Assembly: GCA_049587755.1 (NCBI GenBank)
Contig: JBAVEN010000012.1
Span: 1-64,000, forward strand
Reading direction: 5' to 3'
Origin: Bog-375 sp049587755
Lineage (GTDB): Bacteria > Acidobacteriota > Terriglobia > Bryobacterales > Bryobacteraceae
Length of the DNA: 64,000 nt
The position numbers and the translations under genes were made by a program. How positions within the stretch are numbered: the stretch's first letter is position 1; each line of letters starts with the position of its first letter. The notes under the pieces were generated by a model. The model was not told the DNA's origin, searched no databases, and saw nothing but the letters and a program-made list of their open reading frames with translations. Positions 9,193 to 20,831 of this stretch are shown here, piece after piece.

Positions 9193-11150
9193 GCCTGGCA
9201 TCTCTCCCCTTCCTGCTCGAAATCGGCACCGAAGAAATTCCCGATTGGATGATTCCTGCGGCGCTCGAGAGCCTGCGGCTGCAGTTCGAGAAGCTGGAAA
9301 TTGCGCACGATTCAGTCGCGCTCGACGCCACGCCGCGACGCCTGGTGCTCCGCGCCGAAGGGTTGCCGGCGCGCCAGGCCGACACCGAAGAGCGCATTCA
9401 GGGCCCCGCCAAATCGGCGCCGCCGAAAGCCGTGGCCGGTTTCGCCCGCAAGCATGGCGTGGAGCCGGAAGCGCTCACGGTGGAATCCACGCCCAAGGGC
9501 GATTACTACACTTTCGTCAGAACCGTCGCCGGCCGGGCCACGCGGGACATCCTGGCCGCCTCGCTCGGCGGCATCATTCTGCAAATCAACTTTCCCAAGA
9601 CCATGTACTGGACCGGCAAAGGCGGCCCTCGCTTCATCCGGCCCATCCGCTGGATCGTAGCGCTGCTGGGCGACGAGGTGGTGCCGTTCGAGCTCGCCGG
9701 CGTGCGCTCCGGCACGGTCACATCCGGCCATCGCCGGCTGGGCGCGCGTGAGATCGTCGTGACTACTGCCGACTACGAGCACCGGCTGCGCGAGAATTAC
9801 GTGATCCTCTCGGCCAAAGAGCGCCGCAACAAGATCCGCGACGGAATGGCGGGCGTGCGCGTCAAGCGAGACGACGCGCTGGTTGACACGTTGGCCTACC
9901 TTACCGAGTATCCGACAGCCATCGTCGGCAGCTTCGAAGCGGAATTCCTCGCTCTGCCCGAGGAGGTGCTGGTTACCGTCATGCGCCACCACCAGAAATA
10001 CTTCTCGGTGGAGGACGAGCGCGGCAAGCTGGCGCCCCAGTTCGTAGCGGTGATGAACATACCGTCCGATCCCGATGGCTTCGTCCGCCGCGGCAACGAG
10101 CGTGTCTTGCGTGCGCGGTTCAACGATGCGCGGTTTTTCTGGCAAACCGATCAGAAGAAATCGCTCGCCGCGCGCCTGGCGGACCTGGCCCATGTTACTT
10201 TTCAGGCTAAGTTGGGCTCCTACCTCGAAAAAACCGAGCGCGTAAAATCGCTGGTAAAGACGCTTGGCGGCGATGCTCACGCGGTGCGCGCCGCCGAGTT
10301 GGCTAAATGCGATCTCACTACCGAGCTGGTCAAGGAATTTACCGAGCTGCAAGGCGTGGTCGGCGGCCTTTACGCTCGCGCGCAGGGCGAGCCGGAGCCT
10401 GTCTGGCAGGCGATTTACGATCACTACAAGCCGGAGAGCATGGAGGAAGCGATACCGCGTAACCGCACCGGCCAGATTGTGGCGCTGGCCGACAAGCTCG
10501 ACACCCTGCGCGGTTGCTTCGGGGTTGGCCTGATCCCCACCGGCTCGCGCGACCCGTTCGCGCTGCGCCGGGCGGCGCAAGGCGTGGTCAAGATCCTCGT
10601 GGAAGGCAAGATCGATATCGATCTGGCGCCTTTGGTGAACAGCGACGCCGACGGGGCGCGGGCGCTCGAGGAATTCCTGCAGGATCGCATCCGGTACTAT
10701 TTCAAGGATATTCGCGGCTTCAAGTACGACGAGGTCAACGCTGCTATGGCCGCCGGCTGGAGTAACCTGGTCGATCTGGAAGCGCGGCTCGTCCGCATTC
10801 AAAGTTTGCGGTCGTCGCCCGATTTCGAGCCGCTCGCCGCCAGTTTCAAGCGCATCCGCAACATCCTCGATCAGCAGAAGTTTGTAGGCTCGAGCGCAGC
10901 GGCGATCGACCAGAAGTTATTGCAGGACGGGCCGGAGCGGGATCTCTACGAGGAATACCGGCGCATCGCCGGCCAGCCGATTGAAACGGTGATTTCTCAA
11001 TTGCGGCCCAAAGTGGATTTGTTTTTCGACAAAGTGTTAGTCAATGCGCCGGAGGACGACATCCGGCATAATCGCTTGATGTTACTCGGCACGCTATTAC
11101 TGGAATTCTCCAACATAGCGGATTTTTCAGAGATTGTAACTACACCATAG
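9189..11150 (+). CDS. glyS: glycine--tRNA ligase beta subunit
   Basis: The 653-residue beta chain of tetrameric glycyl-tRNA synthetase, which contacts tRNA and completes the enzyme. It starts with LPFLLEIGTEEIPDWMIPAAL, has a B3/B4-like region (about residues 60-250), an HD-like block around VTVMRHHQKYFSVED, and a C-terminal DALR anticodon-binding region (ELTEL... to ADFSEIV). GTG 9189 overlaps the glyQ TGA in a 4-base GTGA junction and aligns with the family start, so the longer frame from 9147 is not used. Confidence 0.97.
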   Translation: MSLASLPFLLEIGTEEIPDWMIPAALESLRLQFEKLEIAHDSVALDATPRRLVLRAEGLPARQADTEERIQGPAKSAPPKAVAGFARKHGVEPEALTVESTPKGDYYTFVRTVAGRATRDILAASLGGIILQINFPKTMYWTGKGGPRFIRPIRWIVALLGDEVVPFELAGVRSGTVTSGHRRLGAREIVVTTADYEHRLRENYVILSAKERRNKIRDGMAGVRVKRDDALVDTLAYLTEYPTAIVGSFEAEFLALPEEVLVTVMRHHQKYFSVEDERGKLAPQFVAVMNIPSDPDGFVRRGNERVLRARFNDARFFWQTDQKKSLAARLADLAHVTFQAKLGSYLEKTERVKSLVKTLGGDAHAVRAAELAKCDLTTELVKEFTELQGVVGGLYARAQGEPEPVWQAIYDHYKPESMEEAIPRNRTGQIVALADKLDTLRGCFGVGLIPTGSRDPFALRRAAQGVVKILVEGKIDIDLAPLVNSDADGARALEEFLQDRIRYYFKDIRGFKYDEVNAAMAAGWSNLVDLEARLVRIQSLRSSPDFEPLAASFKRIRNILDQQKFVGSSAAAIDQKLLQDGPERDLYEEYRRIAGQPIETVISQLRPKVDLFFDKVLVNAPEDDIRHNRLMLLGTLLLEFSNIADFSEIVTTP

Positions 11151-11161
11151 GAGCTTAAAGA

Positions 11162-13906
<2,745 letters not shown>

Positions 13907-13948
13907 GCTGTCCCCGAGGGTGGGGCGTGCCTCACCCCTACCATGGGC

Positions 13949-13978
13949 TCGTAGGGGCCGGGCATGCCCGGCCCTGCT
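13949..13978. repeat. dispersed GGGGCCGGGCATGCCCGGCC palindrome
   Basis: A near-perfect copy of the recurring palindrome, between ppdK and the Uma2 gene. A related inverted piece (GTGGGGCGTGCCTCACCCC) lies just upstream at about 13919-13938. Confidence 0.65.
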
Positions 13979-14037
13979 CGGGCAAGTCATTCCGCGACCT
14001 CTGCACTGCGTGGACATGGTAATTTGAAAACACGGCC

Positions 14038-14631
14038 ATGTCCACGCTTCCCAAGACGCTGCTCACACCGGAGCAGTACCTCGAGATTGAGCGCCAGGCC
14101 ACATCCAAGAGCGAATATTTTCAAGGCGAGATGTTTGCCATGGCCGGAGCCGGCCTGGCGCACAATGTCCTGGTTGCGAATCTCGTCGCCGGGCTCCATT
14201 CTCAACTTCGCGTGCGACCCTGCCGCGTGCTTCCCAGCGATATGCGTGTGCTAGTCGCCGCCACCGGTCTCTACATTTATCCCGATGTGGTCGTGGTCTG
14301 CGGCGATCCCCAGTTTACGGACCAACGATTCGATACGCTCGTAAATCCCAACCTGATAGCGGAGGTTCTGTCACCCTCCACCGAGGCTTACGATCGCGGC
14401 CGGAAGTTTGAGCAATACGCGGCGATAGCGTCGTTGCAGGAATACCTGCTGGTGGCGTCCGATCGCGTGCACGTGGATCTCTACACACGCCAAGCCGATG
14501 GCCGCTGGCTGCTGACCTCGGCCAACCGCCTGGAAGATACGCTCGACCTCGAAAGTGTGAATTGCCGGGTGTCGCTGGCGGAGTTGTACGAGAAGGTGGA
14601 ATTGGAAGGCGGGCAGAGGGCGAGTGAGTGA
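14038..14631 (+). CDS. Uma2 family (DUF820) endonuclease-like protein
   Basis: A 197-residue member of the Uma2/DUF820 family, which has a PD-(D/E)xK nuclease fold. Motifs are the N-terminal LTPEQYLEIERQATSKSEYFQGEMF, the IYPDVVVV strand with catalytic Asp, the IAEVLSPSTEAYDRGRKFEQYAAI block with the Glu and Lys, and LQEYLLVASDRVHVDLYTR. Such genes are abundant in cyanobacteria and acidobacteria, and their function is unproven. It begins at ATG 14038, 60 bp after a palindromic repeat. The downstream neighbour is on the opposite strand. Confidence 0.88.
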   Translation: MSTLPKTLLTPEQYLEIERQATSKSEYFQGEMFAMAGAGLAHNVLVANLVAGLHSQLRVRPCRVLPSDMRVLVAATGLYIYPDVVVVCGDPQFTDQRFDTLVNPNLIAEVLSPSTEAYDRGRKFEQYAAIASLQEYLLVASDRVHVDLYTRQADGRWLLTSANRLEDTLDLESVNCRVSLAELYEKVELEGGQRASE

Positions 14632-14662
14632 AATGAGACTAGATTTCCCATTTCCACGCACT

Positions 14663-15325
14663 TCAAAAAGGCTCTGGCCTTCCCCCGCAGAGTTCGACCG
14701 CGTGGCGGAGCGCCTTCGCGAAGCGGCCTGCATATTCCACGTCATCGACTCCAAAGAAGGCCCGCGCGGCCTTGCTCTTGCTATTGGATTCGTGACTGAG
14801 CCCTTGCAGCTTTGGAAAGGTCGTGTGGGACTCTTCAGCAATTAGCGGTGCTTCGCTGCGTGTCGAGAAGCCTATGTCTGCCTGGTCGCAATTCATGCTC
14901 TGCAGTTCCTCGGGCGTGTAGTTATCGCATGGAAAGCCGCCAAGGTGTGAATACGTGCTGAGTTTGATCGATTGTGGGTTTATGTCGCGGAGATCGAAAC
15001 TGTAAACGTAGGCGCCATACATCTCGCTATGGGCGGATGCGTAAGGGTTGTCCTGAACCCGCAGGGTCATCTTGCAGCCGTCGTACGTAAAGGTCTCGGC
15101 GGACCCCCAGACGAGGTATTCATGGGCTTGCCCGGCGGAGCTACGGGAGTACCAACCGGTTCGGCCGTGCCCGGGCGCTCCCAAGACGTCGCCGTGGGGG
15201 TTGTAGGTGTTATCCATCCATGCCAGCGTCTCGGACAGTTCACCCCTGCGTTTGCACGCCGGGACGATGAGAAGGAGCAGGACAAGGGCGAGGAAACGCA
15301 CCGAAGAAAGCCTTCCTATTGTCAT
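14663..15325 (-). CDS. predicted lipoprotein, function unknown
   Basis: A 220-residue protein with a lipoprotein signal (SSVRFLALVLLLLIVPACK: hydrophobic core then a lipobox-like IVPAC, Cys about 20). The mature part includes a beta-rich middle (CKMTLRVQDN, YVYSFDLRDINPQSIKLSTY) and a C-terminal helix DDVEYAGRFAKALRHAVELCGG of a kind often seen in acidobacterial hypothetical proteins. ATG 15325 overlaps the upstream DUF3800 stop (ATGA), so the two are translationally coupled. The frame stays open to 15541, but that extension lies inside the DUF3800 gene and is not used. Function unknown. Confidence 0.75.
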   Translation of the reverse strand: MTIGRLSSVRFLALVLLLLIVPACKRRGELSETLAWMDNTYNPHGDVLGAPGHGRTGWYSRSSAGQAHEYLVWGSAETFTYDGCKMTLRVQDNPYASAHSEMYGAYVYSFDLRDINPQSIKLSTYSHLGGFPCDNYTPEELQSMNCDQADIGFSTRSEAPLIAEESHTTFPKLQGLSHESNSKSKAARAFFGVDDVEYAGRFAKALRHAVELCGGRPEPF

Positions 15326-16158
15326 TTCGGAATCCGATCGTCGGCGGCGACCTCCATCATGTAGGTGATCCGGTTCGACTGGTTGTCCTGACGGCGCTTC
15401 CTCTGGAGCCACGCCAGGTACCCTGCCCGGCTCATCCCCGTTTGAGCTTCGAGCGCAGGCATTTTGAGCTTCATGTCCTCGAAATACTCGGCGAACTGCA
15501 AATCGCCACCGAAGCGCCGCGTGCCGATAAGGGTAGTCCATTGCGGCCGTGGCACATAGTCCTTACTAAAAACACTGCCGTCAAGGAACTTCATTAGCTC
15601 TCTTGCCCACAGGTCGGCCGCCTGTATCCCAATCTCGGTGCGAGCAGCGAACCGAATGCCTGCGGGCAGAATCCCCTGGTCTTCCCATCCGCCTCCTTCA
15701 CGCGCATATTTGAAAAGGAGCCCGGAGTCGTGTTCCGTTTCCCGATGCCGGTCAAACACGATTTCTACGGGCTCCAGCGGCTTCGTAGAATGAGCCTTCG
15801 CGAGAAGGAAATCGAGCGTTCTCAGGACACCCGAGCAATAGACATGTGTCGGGAGCATATCAGGAAACGCTCGCCTGCATCCCGCCAAATCGATTCCCAG
15901 ACCCCAGCCGATCACACCGCTGTTCGCCAGGGATCGAGTCAGGTCAATGTGCAAGCGTGTCAGGTCTTGTTTCGCGATACCCCGAAAGTCTCCGTAGCCT
16001 GACTCGCAGTCCGCAGCATGAAAAACTGCCCCGCCGGTTCGGTCGGCCCATGGCGATCTCAGAGCGGCCCATTGCCCTGCGTCTCCCAGCAGACCAGCGA
16101 CTACGAACGCCCGCTGCTTCTTCGAATCATGACTTTCGTCGCCGTATATCGACAACAT
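15322..16158 (-). CDS. DUF3800-type protein
   Basis: A 278-residue protein with the hallmarks of DUF3800: IYGDESHDSKKQRAFVVAG at the N-terminus (Asp/Glu of an RNase H-like fold), a middle VEIVFDRHRETEHDS strand with Asp, and late EIGIQAADLWARELMK (QxAD motif). DUF3800 proteins are predicted RNase H-like nucleases often found in mobile or defence contexts, and no activity is established. ATG 16158 is preceded by AGGAG five bases away. Its stop overlaps the start of the lipoprotein gene. Confidence 0.82.
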   Translation of the reverse strand: MLSIYGDESHDSKKQRAFVVAGLLGDAGQWAALRSPWADRTGGAVFHAADCESGYGDFRGIAKQDLTRLHIDLTRSLANSGVIGWGLGIDLAGCRRAFPDMLPTHVYCSGVLRTLDFLLAKAHSTKPLEPVEIVFDRHRETEHDSGLLFKYAREGGGWEDQGILPAGIRFAARTEIGIQAADLWARELMKFLDGSVFSKDYVPRPQWTTLIGTRRFGGDLQFAEYFEDMKLKMPALEAQTGMSRAGYLAWLQRKRRQDNQSNRITYMMEVAADDRIPK

Positions 16159-16270
16159 GGCTACTCCTAGCTTTGCATATTGCTGAACGGCCAGACAGGA
16201 GTTCTTTACAGCGGGTATGACGCGCCGCCCAATCGCAAACCGACCCACCACTGTCGGTAGCCGTTCGAAA

Positions 16271-17371
16271 TCAAAGATCGTCCTCCCCCCGCTTGCGCCC
16301 TAATCTTCCCAGCAGCTTCTCGTACGCGTCGGTTACAGCGTCCCAGGAGTAGCGCTTGCGGACCCGCTCCATCGCGCGGGCGCGGTATTCGGCGCATTCG
16401 GCCTCACTCAACGTGACAACCATCTTCAGCTTGGACTCGAGTTCCTCTGGCTCGAACGGGATGCCGGCATCGCCGGCCACTTCGGCGTTTTCTGGCGTAT
16501 TGCGGTACAGCACCAGCGCGCCGCGGCCCATCGCCTCAATCAGTGCGGGATGCGTACCGCCGACTTCGGTGGCGTGAATATAGGCGAAACAGTGCGAGCC
16601 CAGCTCGCGGTATCCGTCGCCATAAATGGCGCCCGGTATAACGACGCGGGCATCGTGCGTGTCGCGGACTTGCGCGATGTAGTCCTGCGCATAAGGCGCA
16701 TCGCCGACCAGTGCCAGCTTAAATGGCGTTCCCACGCGCTCGAACGCCTGCCGCACTTCGAGCGGATGGTTTTCCGGTTCCATCCGGCTCACGTACAGGA
16801 GGTAGCGCCCGGGTTCGAGGCCCAAGCTCGCCAGCGTTGCGGTGCCTTCCACTTTGCCTAACTCGGCGCCGTATGGGATGAACGTGCTCACCTTCCCGTA
16901 GCGCGTGCGATAGTAATCCTGAATTGTGCGCGCGTCCGTCACCACTTCGGTGGGGCAGAAGGTGGCCAGCAACTCCGAAACCAGGTACCAGGCCTTGGCT
17001 AGCCGGTTCCATTTCTTGCGTAAGCGCTCGATGCCGTCCACGTTGAGCGCTACGGGCATTCCGCACAGGCGCGGCAGCCAGGTGAAGATGGCGTTGGCGC
17101 CGTTGCAATAGAGCGCCACATCCGCGCGGTGCGTCACCAGGTGGAGCGTGGAGAGCAGCGTGTGCGCCAGTGTGTCGAAGTATTTGTGGCGAATAGTGGG
17201 CAGATAGCACAGGCGCACGCCGCAATAAGCCGGCTGCGGATGGCGCTCACGGCAATAGACGGTAACTTGATGCCCGCGCGCGGCCAGGCGCTTGGAAAGC
17301 TCTTCGGCGAAGGTTTCGAAGCCGCCGTAATTGGCTGGAATGCCGCGCGTGCCAAGAAGAGCTATCCGCAT
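16271..17371 (-). CDS. GT4-type glycosyltransferase with DUF1972 N-terminal domain
   Basis: A 366-residue GT-B glycosyltransferase. The N-terminal DUF1972 signature is very clear (MRIALLGTRGIPANYGGFETFAEELSKRL), followed by a Rossmann C-domain with LLYVSRMEPENHPLEVRQAF and ATEVGGTHPALIEAMGRG (the E-x7-E-like donor region). Members transfer rhamnose or similar sugars in polysaccharide synthesis. ATG 17371 fits the family start. It is the last gene of a minus-strand glycosyltransferase cluster, but is separated from the next one by a 435-bp repeat-rich gap. Confidence 0.92.
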   Translation of the reverse strand: MRIALLGTRGIPANYGGFETFAEELSKRLAARGHQVTVYCRERHPQPAYCGVRLCYLPTIRHKYFDTLAHTLLSTLHLVTHRADVALYCNGANAIFTWLPRLCGMPVALNVDGIERLRKKWNRLAKAWYLVSELLATFCPTEVVTDARTIQDYYRTRYGKVSTFIPYGAELGKVEGTATLASLGLEPGRYLLYVSRMEPENHPLEVRQAFERVGTPFKLALVGDAPYAQDYIAQVRDTHDARVVIPGAIYGDGYRELGSHCFAYIHATEVGGTHPALIEAMGRGALVLYRNTPENAEVAGDAGIPFEPEELESKLKMVVTLSEAECAEYRARAMERVRKRYSWDAVTDAYEKLLGRLGRKRGEDDL

Positions 17372-17402
17372 TTTCTCGCAGGGGCAGTTAGGTGCCCAAG
17401 CC

Positions 17403-17423
17403 GGGCCGGGCATGCCCGGCCCC
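17403..17423. repeat. dispersed GGGCCGGGCATGCCCGGCCC palindrome
   Basis: A perfect copy of the recurring palindrome, just upstream of the DUF1972 glycosyltransferase start. Confidence 0.65.
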
Positions 17424-17488
17424 TGGAGTTTGTACATTTGAGCGTCCTGGAATCACCCTGCCTTGCCAACCAATGGTGATGTTTTGTA

Positions 17489-17699
17489 TTTGTATCAGGG
17501 CACGGCTTCAGCCGTGCCGCAAAATGCCCCCATCATGTGGCTTTAGCCCCTGCCGCTTTTTCCTTGCCAGGTACGTACACGCCCAATTCACTATTTTGTA
17601 CGGGCGGGCCTTGCGCGCAGGTTTGGCCGTTGCCAGGGGCTAAAGCCCGATTCATTACGGTGCCTCTGCGGCACGGCTGAAGCCGTGCCCTGATACAAA
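17489..17699. repeat. MITE-like element: 33-bp exact terminal inverted repeats with nested inner repeats
   Basis: The arms at 17489-17521 and 17667-17699 are exact reverse complements over 33 bp. Each arm itself contains a hairpin, GGCACGGCT-TC-AGCCGTGCC. Inside lies a second inverted pair, GGCTTTAGCCCCTG (17539-17552) and its complement (17634-17647). The 211-bp unit has no significant ORF. The whole gap 17372-17806 holds only this unit and two copies of the GGGGCCGG palindrome (17403 and 17739). It looks like a non-autonomous repeat. No clear target duplication was seen. Confidence 0.7.
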
Positions 17700-17738
17700 G
17701 CTCGTCATATCCCCGCGCATTCGGAAATGTAGAAACTC

Positions 17739-17763
17739 TAGGGGCCGGGCATGCCTCGCCCCA
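17739..17763. repeat. dispersed GGGGCCGGGCATGCC palindrome, degenerate right arm
   Basis: A copy of the recurring palindrome with a changed right half (GCCTCGCCCC instead of GCCCGGCCCC), near the 3' end of the next glycosyltransferase gene. Confidence 0.5.
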
Positions 17764-17806
17764 TGGCCGCGCAACAAAACGCAATCGTCATTGCGAAACG
17801 GCCCTG

Positions 17807-18856
17807 CTACGTCCTAGCGGTCTCGGAGCGCGTGATCATGCGTGCCAGCTTCTTGGGCGCGCGCTTGCTCACCGGCACGTAGTGGAACCAACTCGCCATG
17901 TACTCGTCGTCCACGCGGCGCGCGCGCTGAATCATTTCACGCTTGGCCCGGAAGCGGCCCCAGTTCCGCAGCAGGAACCAGAACGCCTTGAGCGAGGTAT
18001 GCTCCCACAGCAGACAGCACATGACGACCATGATGTCGCGGCCGGTGATGGAGAACCAGTTGCGCCAATACAGATCGCTGGAAATGTTCTTCAGGCGCAT
18101 CAGGAAGCGGTTCTTCACCGAGTGCATATTGATAGCGGCCGGCAGCGCGCTGCGGTTGCCGGGCAGCACTTTGCGCACATGATAGCCGCGCGCGTAGGGC
18201 ACGTACAGGCACTTCCAGCCCATCAACTGCGCGCGCCACGCCACGTCGGCGTCTTCGCGGTAGACGAAGAAATCGGAATCGAAGAACTCACCGTCGAGCG
18301 AAATGTCTTCGATCATGGCGCGGCGGTACAGCGCGGCGGCGGCGGTGGCGCCGAAGACATACTCGTAATGAAGATAGTGGCCGTTATCCACTTCCTGGCT
18401 GCCGCGGTCCAGGTGGCGCAGCATGGGATTGAAATAGATGCCGGTGGAGTCCACCACCGGGCGCTCGGGAATCTCGAAATGAGCCGACATCGTCAGCAGC
18501 TTGCCGCACACGGCGCCGATCTTGGTATCGAACTGCCCTGCATCTACCAGGGCCTGGATGAAGTTCGGCAGCAGCAGCACGTCGGGGTTGACAGTCAGCA
18601 CCCAATCGCCGCCCGCCATCCGGATGGCCTGGTTCTGCGCAGCGGCGAAGCCCGCGTTCTCCTCGTTGTAGTGGATCTGACACCGGTCCTCGAACTGTTC
18701 CAGGATGTCAATGGTGCCATCGGTGGAAGCATTGTCGATGACGATGACTTCCTTGAGGCGGTACCGTTGCGACAGCACGGACTCGAGGCACCGCTTGATG
18801 AAGCGGCCACTGTTGTAAGTCACGATCGTGACGGAGACGAAGTCGTTATGCGCCAT
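17807..18856 (-). CDS. family 2 glycosyltransferase
   Basis: A 349-residue GT-A glycosyltransferase (GT2, rhamnosyltransferase-like). It shows VSVTIVTYNSGRFIKRCLESVL, the nucleotide-sugar DNASTDGT motif, NAGFAAAQNQAIRMAGGDW, the metal-binding VNPDV, and FVYREDADVAWRAQLMGW near the acceptor loop. The C-terminal third carries hydrophobic segments (DIMVVMCCLLW, LKAFWFLLRNW) that suggest membrane association, followed by a basic tail. It is the second of four GT2 genes in a row on this strand, probably making a cell-surface polysaccharide. Confidence 0.9.
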   Translation of the reverse strand: MAHNDFVSVTIVTYNSGRFIKRCLESVLSQRYRLKEVIVIDNASTDGTIDILEQFEDRCQIHYNEENAGFAAAQNQAIRMAGGDWVLTVNPDVLLLPNFIQALVDAGQFDTKIGAVCGKLLTMSAHFEIPERPVVDSTGIYFNPMLRHLDRGSQEVDNGHYLHYEYVFGATAAAALYRRAMIEDISLDGEFFDSDFFVYREDADVAWRAQLMGWKCLYVPYARGYHVRKVLPGNRSALPAAINMHSVKNRFLMRLKNISSDLYWRNWFSITGRDIMVVMCCLLWEHTSLKAFWFLLRNWGRFRAKREMIQRARRVDDEYMASWFHYVPVSKRAPKKLARMITRSETART

Positions 18857-18899
18857 GTACTAGAACTCGAAAGAGTGGTACTTCCACACGAACCTGAGC

Positions 18900-19841
18900 C
18901 TAAAGCCTGGGACCCGACATCGCGACTGCATCCTCCCAACCGAAGATCAGGCAGCGGCCGGCCAGACGCATCACCTTTCCGTAGGCTGCCAAGGGCGTCC
19001 ACCTCCGCTGGGACAACGTTCCCGCGGCGCCACGGAGAATCGAGCCTGCCACCACCGACAGGCACACGATCCGGAATGCGAACGGTCGAAAGTGCCTGGC
19101 TGAATACCTCAGTAGACTACGATACCAATAAAAGCACCGGGCCTGCACGCTAATACTCGCGATCGAATGTCCTCCAGTGTGCCGCGCGACCGCCTCCGGT
19201 GTATAGAAAAGAACATAACCGCGGGCGGCCACGCGCCGGCAAAAATCCACATCCTCGAACCATAGCGGATAGTAGCCTTCGTCCAGGCCGCCCAGTTCCT
19301 CCCAAACCGTCCGGCGCAACATCAGAAACGCGCCCGCCGGCTGTTCCACGGCTGTCCGTAAGGAATAATCCATCGCCATGGCCCGGTAGCGGCGATTGAC
19401 CGGATTATTCGGGCAGATCCGATTCAGCACGAGAACTTCCAAAGCCAGCGCCGCCGGCGTAGGCAAGGATCGAACCATGAAGCCGATTTGCGGTTTGCCC
19501 TCCGCGTCGAGCAGGCAACCGCCAGCACCGGCAGCGCCTTCCAGATCGCAAGCCTGCCGCATCGCCTCGAGGCCGCCGAGAATCACCGCATCGGGGTTTA
19601 AAAGCACGACGTATGGCGAATGGAGCAGCGTAAACCCTTGGTTTACAGCGGCGGCGAATCCGCGATTGTTGGGGTTGGCCACCACCCGCACTTCCCGAGA
19701 GGCGGCTTCGGCGAGTGTCCCGTCCTGGGAGCCGTTATCGACGACTACCACTTCGGCGCCGGTAGCCAAAGCGGCATCGAGGCACGGGCCGATTTCAGAT
19801 TGCGAATTGTAGGTGACGATGACGATGCCAATTTGCGACAT
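18900..19841 (-). CDS. family 2 glycosyltransferase
   Basis: A 313-residue GT2 enzyme: IGIVIVTYNSQSEIGPCLDAAL, VVVVDNGSQDGT, NRGFAAAVNQGF, LLNPDAVI with the DxD-like Asp, and WFEDVDFCRRVAARGY. A C-terminal hydrophobic stretch (FRIVCLSVVAGSILRGAAG) may anchor it. It overlaps nothing, but its start is only 3 bp from the stop of the next upstream glycosyltransferase gene, so they are cotranscribed. The sugar specificity is not readable. Confidence 0.9.
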   Translation of the reverse strand: MSQIGIVIVTYNSQSEIGPCLDAALATGAEVVVVDNGSQDGTLAEAASREVRVVANPNNRGFAAAVNQGFTLLHSPYVVLLNPDAVILGGLEAMRQACDLEGAAGAGGCLLDAEGKPQIGFMVRSLPTPAALALEVLVLNRICPNNPVNRRYRAMAMDYSLRTAVEQPAGAFLMLRRTVWEELGGLDEGYYPLWFEDVDFCRRVAARGYVLFYTPEAVARHTGGHSIASISVQARCFYWYRSLLRYSARHFRPFAFRIVCLSVVAGSILRGAAGTLSQRRWTPLAAYGKVMRLAGRCLIFGWEDAVAMSGPRL

Positions 19842-19844
19842 GTG

Positions 19845-20831
19845 TCACTTTGCCCCACCCCGTGTGAGCAGAAAGTACATACGCCAATAGAGGTCGCGCC
19901 CGCTGCCGGATTGCAAATCTCGCAGGGCGCGCTCATGGGTCAATAGAAGCGGCTCCAGAATTCCCAGGTCGCAAGGCGGCGCATCGCGGCGAACGCTGGA
20001 AAACCTGCGCAGGCCTTCCCATTTTCCTTTCAGCCAAGCCAGCACCGAGCCGTGACGCAGCGCCACGCCGCCCCAGAGCAGTTGGCCAACCAGAATCGGC
20101 CAAAGCCACGTCCACAATAAGTGCCGCGGGTAGTGCCGCGCCAGCAGAAAAACCTGGTTGCGGGCCATGCGCCGTACCGTTTCCGGATGCCAGCGGCCGA
20201 GCGCAGCGCTGCCCTGGTGCCAGGCGATGGCGGTGGGCACGTATTCGCCAGCCAGCGAGTGTTCGGCGCAGCGCAGTCCGAAATCCACGTCCTCCAGGTA
20301 CGATTCGAAGAGCTCATCGAGCAGCCCCACTCGTTCAAACAGCTCGGAGCGGAACACCGCCGCTGTCCAGGGAGGCGTCCAAACAGGCTGCGCCTGTGAA
20401 AATGCCGGCGTATCCATCCGCCCGCTGCCGGCCCGCCAGGCCGCGCCGGCGCGGGAAACCAGATCGAACGTGCCATCGATGTGCGCCGGCTCGCGCGCGG
20501 ATAGGATCTTGCCAGTGGCGAACCAGCCGCCGGAGTCAATCAACTGGGCCAGGTAGTCCGGTGCGAGTTCGACATCGCTGTTGAGCACGGCGATCCAGGC
20601 CGAGCCGGCCGATTGGATGCCGCGATTCACTGCCGCGGCAAATCCGGCGTTGCGTCCCATCGGAATAACGCGCGCGCCGCGGCGAGCGGCCAACTCCGGC
20701 GCACCATCGCTTGAGCCGTTATCCACCACCAGCAACTCGGTTACCGGCGCGGTCTGCGCCTCCAGGCTGTCGAGCAGGCGGCCCAGCAATTCGCGGCCGT
20801 TCCACACCGGGATCACAGCGGTGATGCTCAT
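19845..20831 (-). CDS. family 2 glycosyltransferase
   Basis: A 328-residue GT2 enzyme with ITAVIPVWNGRELLGRLLDSL, LLVVDNGSSDGA, NAGFAAAVNRGI, LNSDVELAPDY and ESYLEDVDFGLRCAEH. A C-terminal LLWTWLWPILVGQLLWGG segment is strongly hydrophobic. ATG 20831 overlaps the upstream gene's TGA (ATGA), so I prefer it to the TTG six bases earlier. Same operon as the flanking glycosyltransferases. Confidence 0.9.
   Translation of the reverse strand: MSITAVIPVWNGRELLGRLLDSLEAQTAPVTELLVVDNGSSDGAPELAARRGARVIPMGRNAGFAAAVNRGIQSAGSAWIAVLNSDVELAPDYLAQLIDSGGWFATGKILSAREPAHIDGTFDLVSRAGAAWRAGSGRMDTPAFSQAQPVWTPPWTAAVFRSELFERVGLLDELFESYLEDVDFGLRCAEHSLAGEYVPTAIAWHQGSAALGRWHPETVRRMARNQVFLLARHYPRHLLWTWLWPILVGQLLWGGVALRHGSVLAWLKGKWEGLRRFSSVRRDAPPCDLGILEPLLLTHERALRDLQSGSGRDLYWRMYFLLTRGGAK

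Noticed and set aside
14624..14845. A 73-residue plus-strand frame after the Uma2 gene
   Set aside because: It is antisense to the conserved C-terminal helix of the lipoprotein gene, which has a coupled start and a lipobox.
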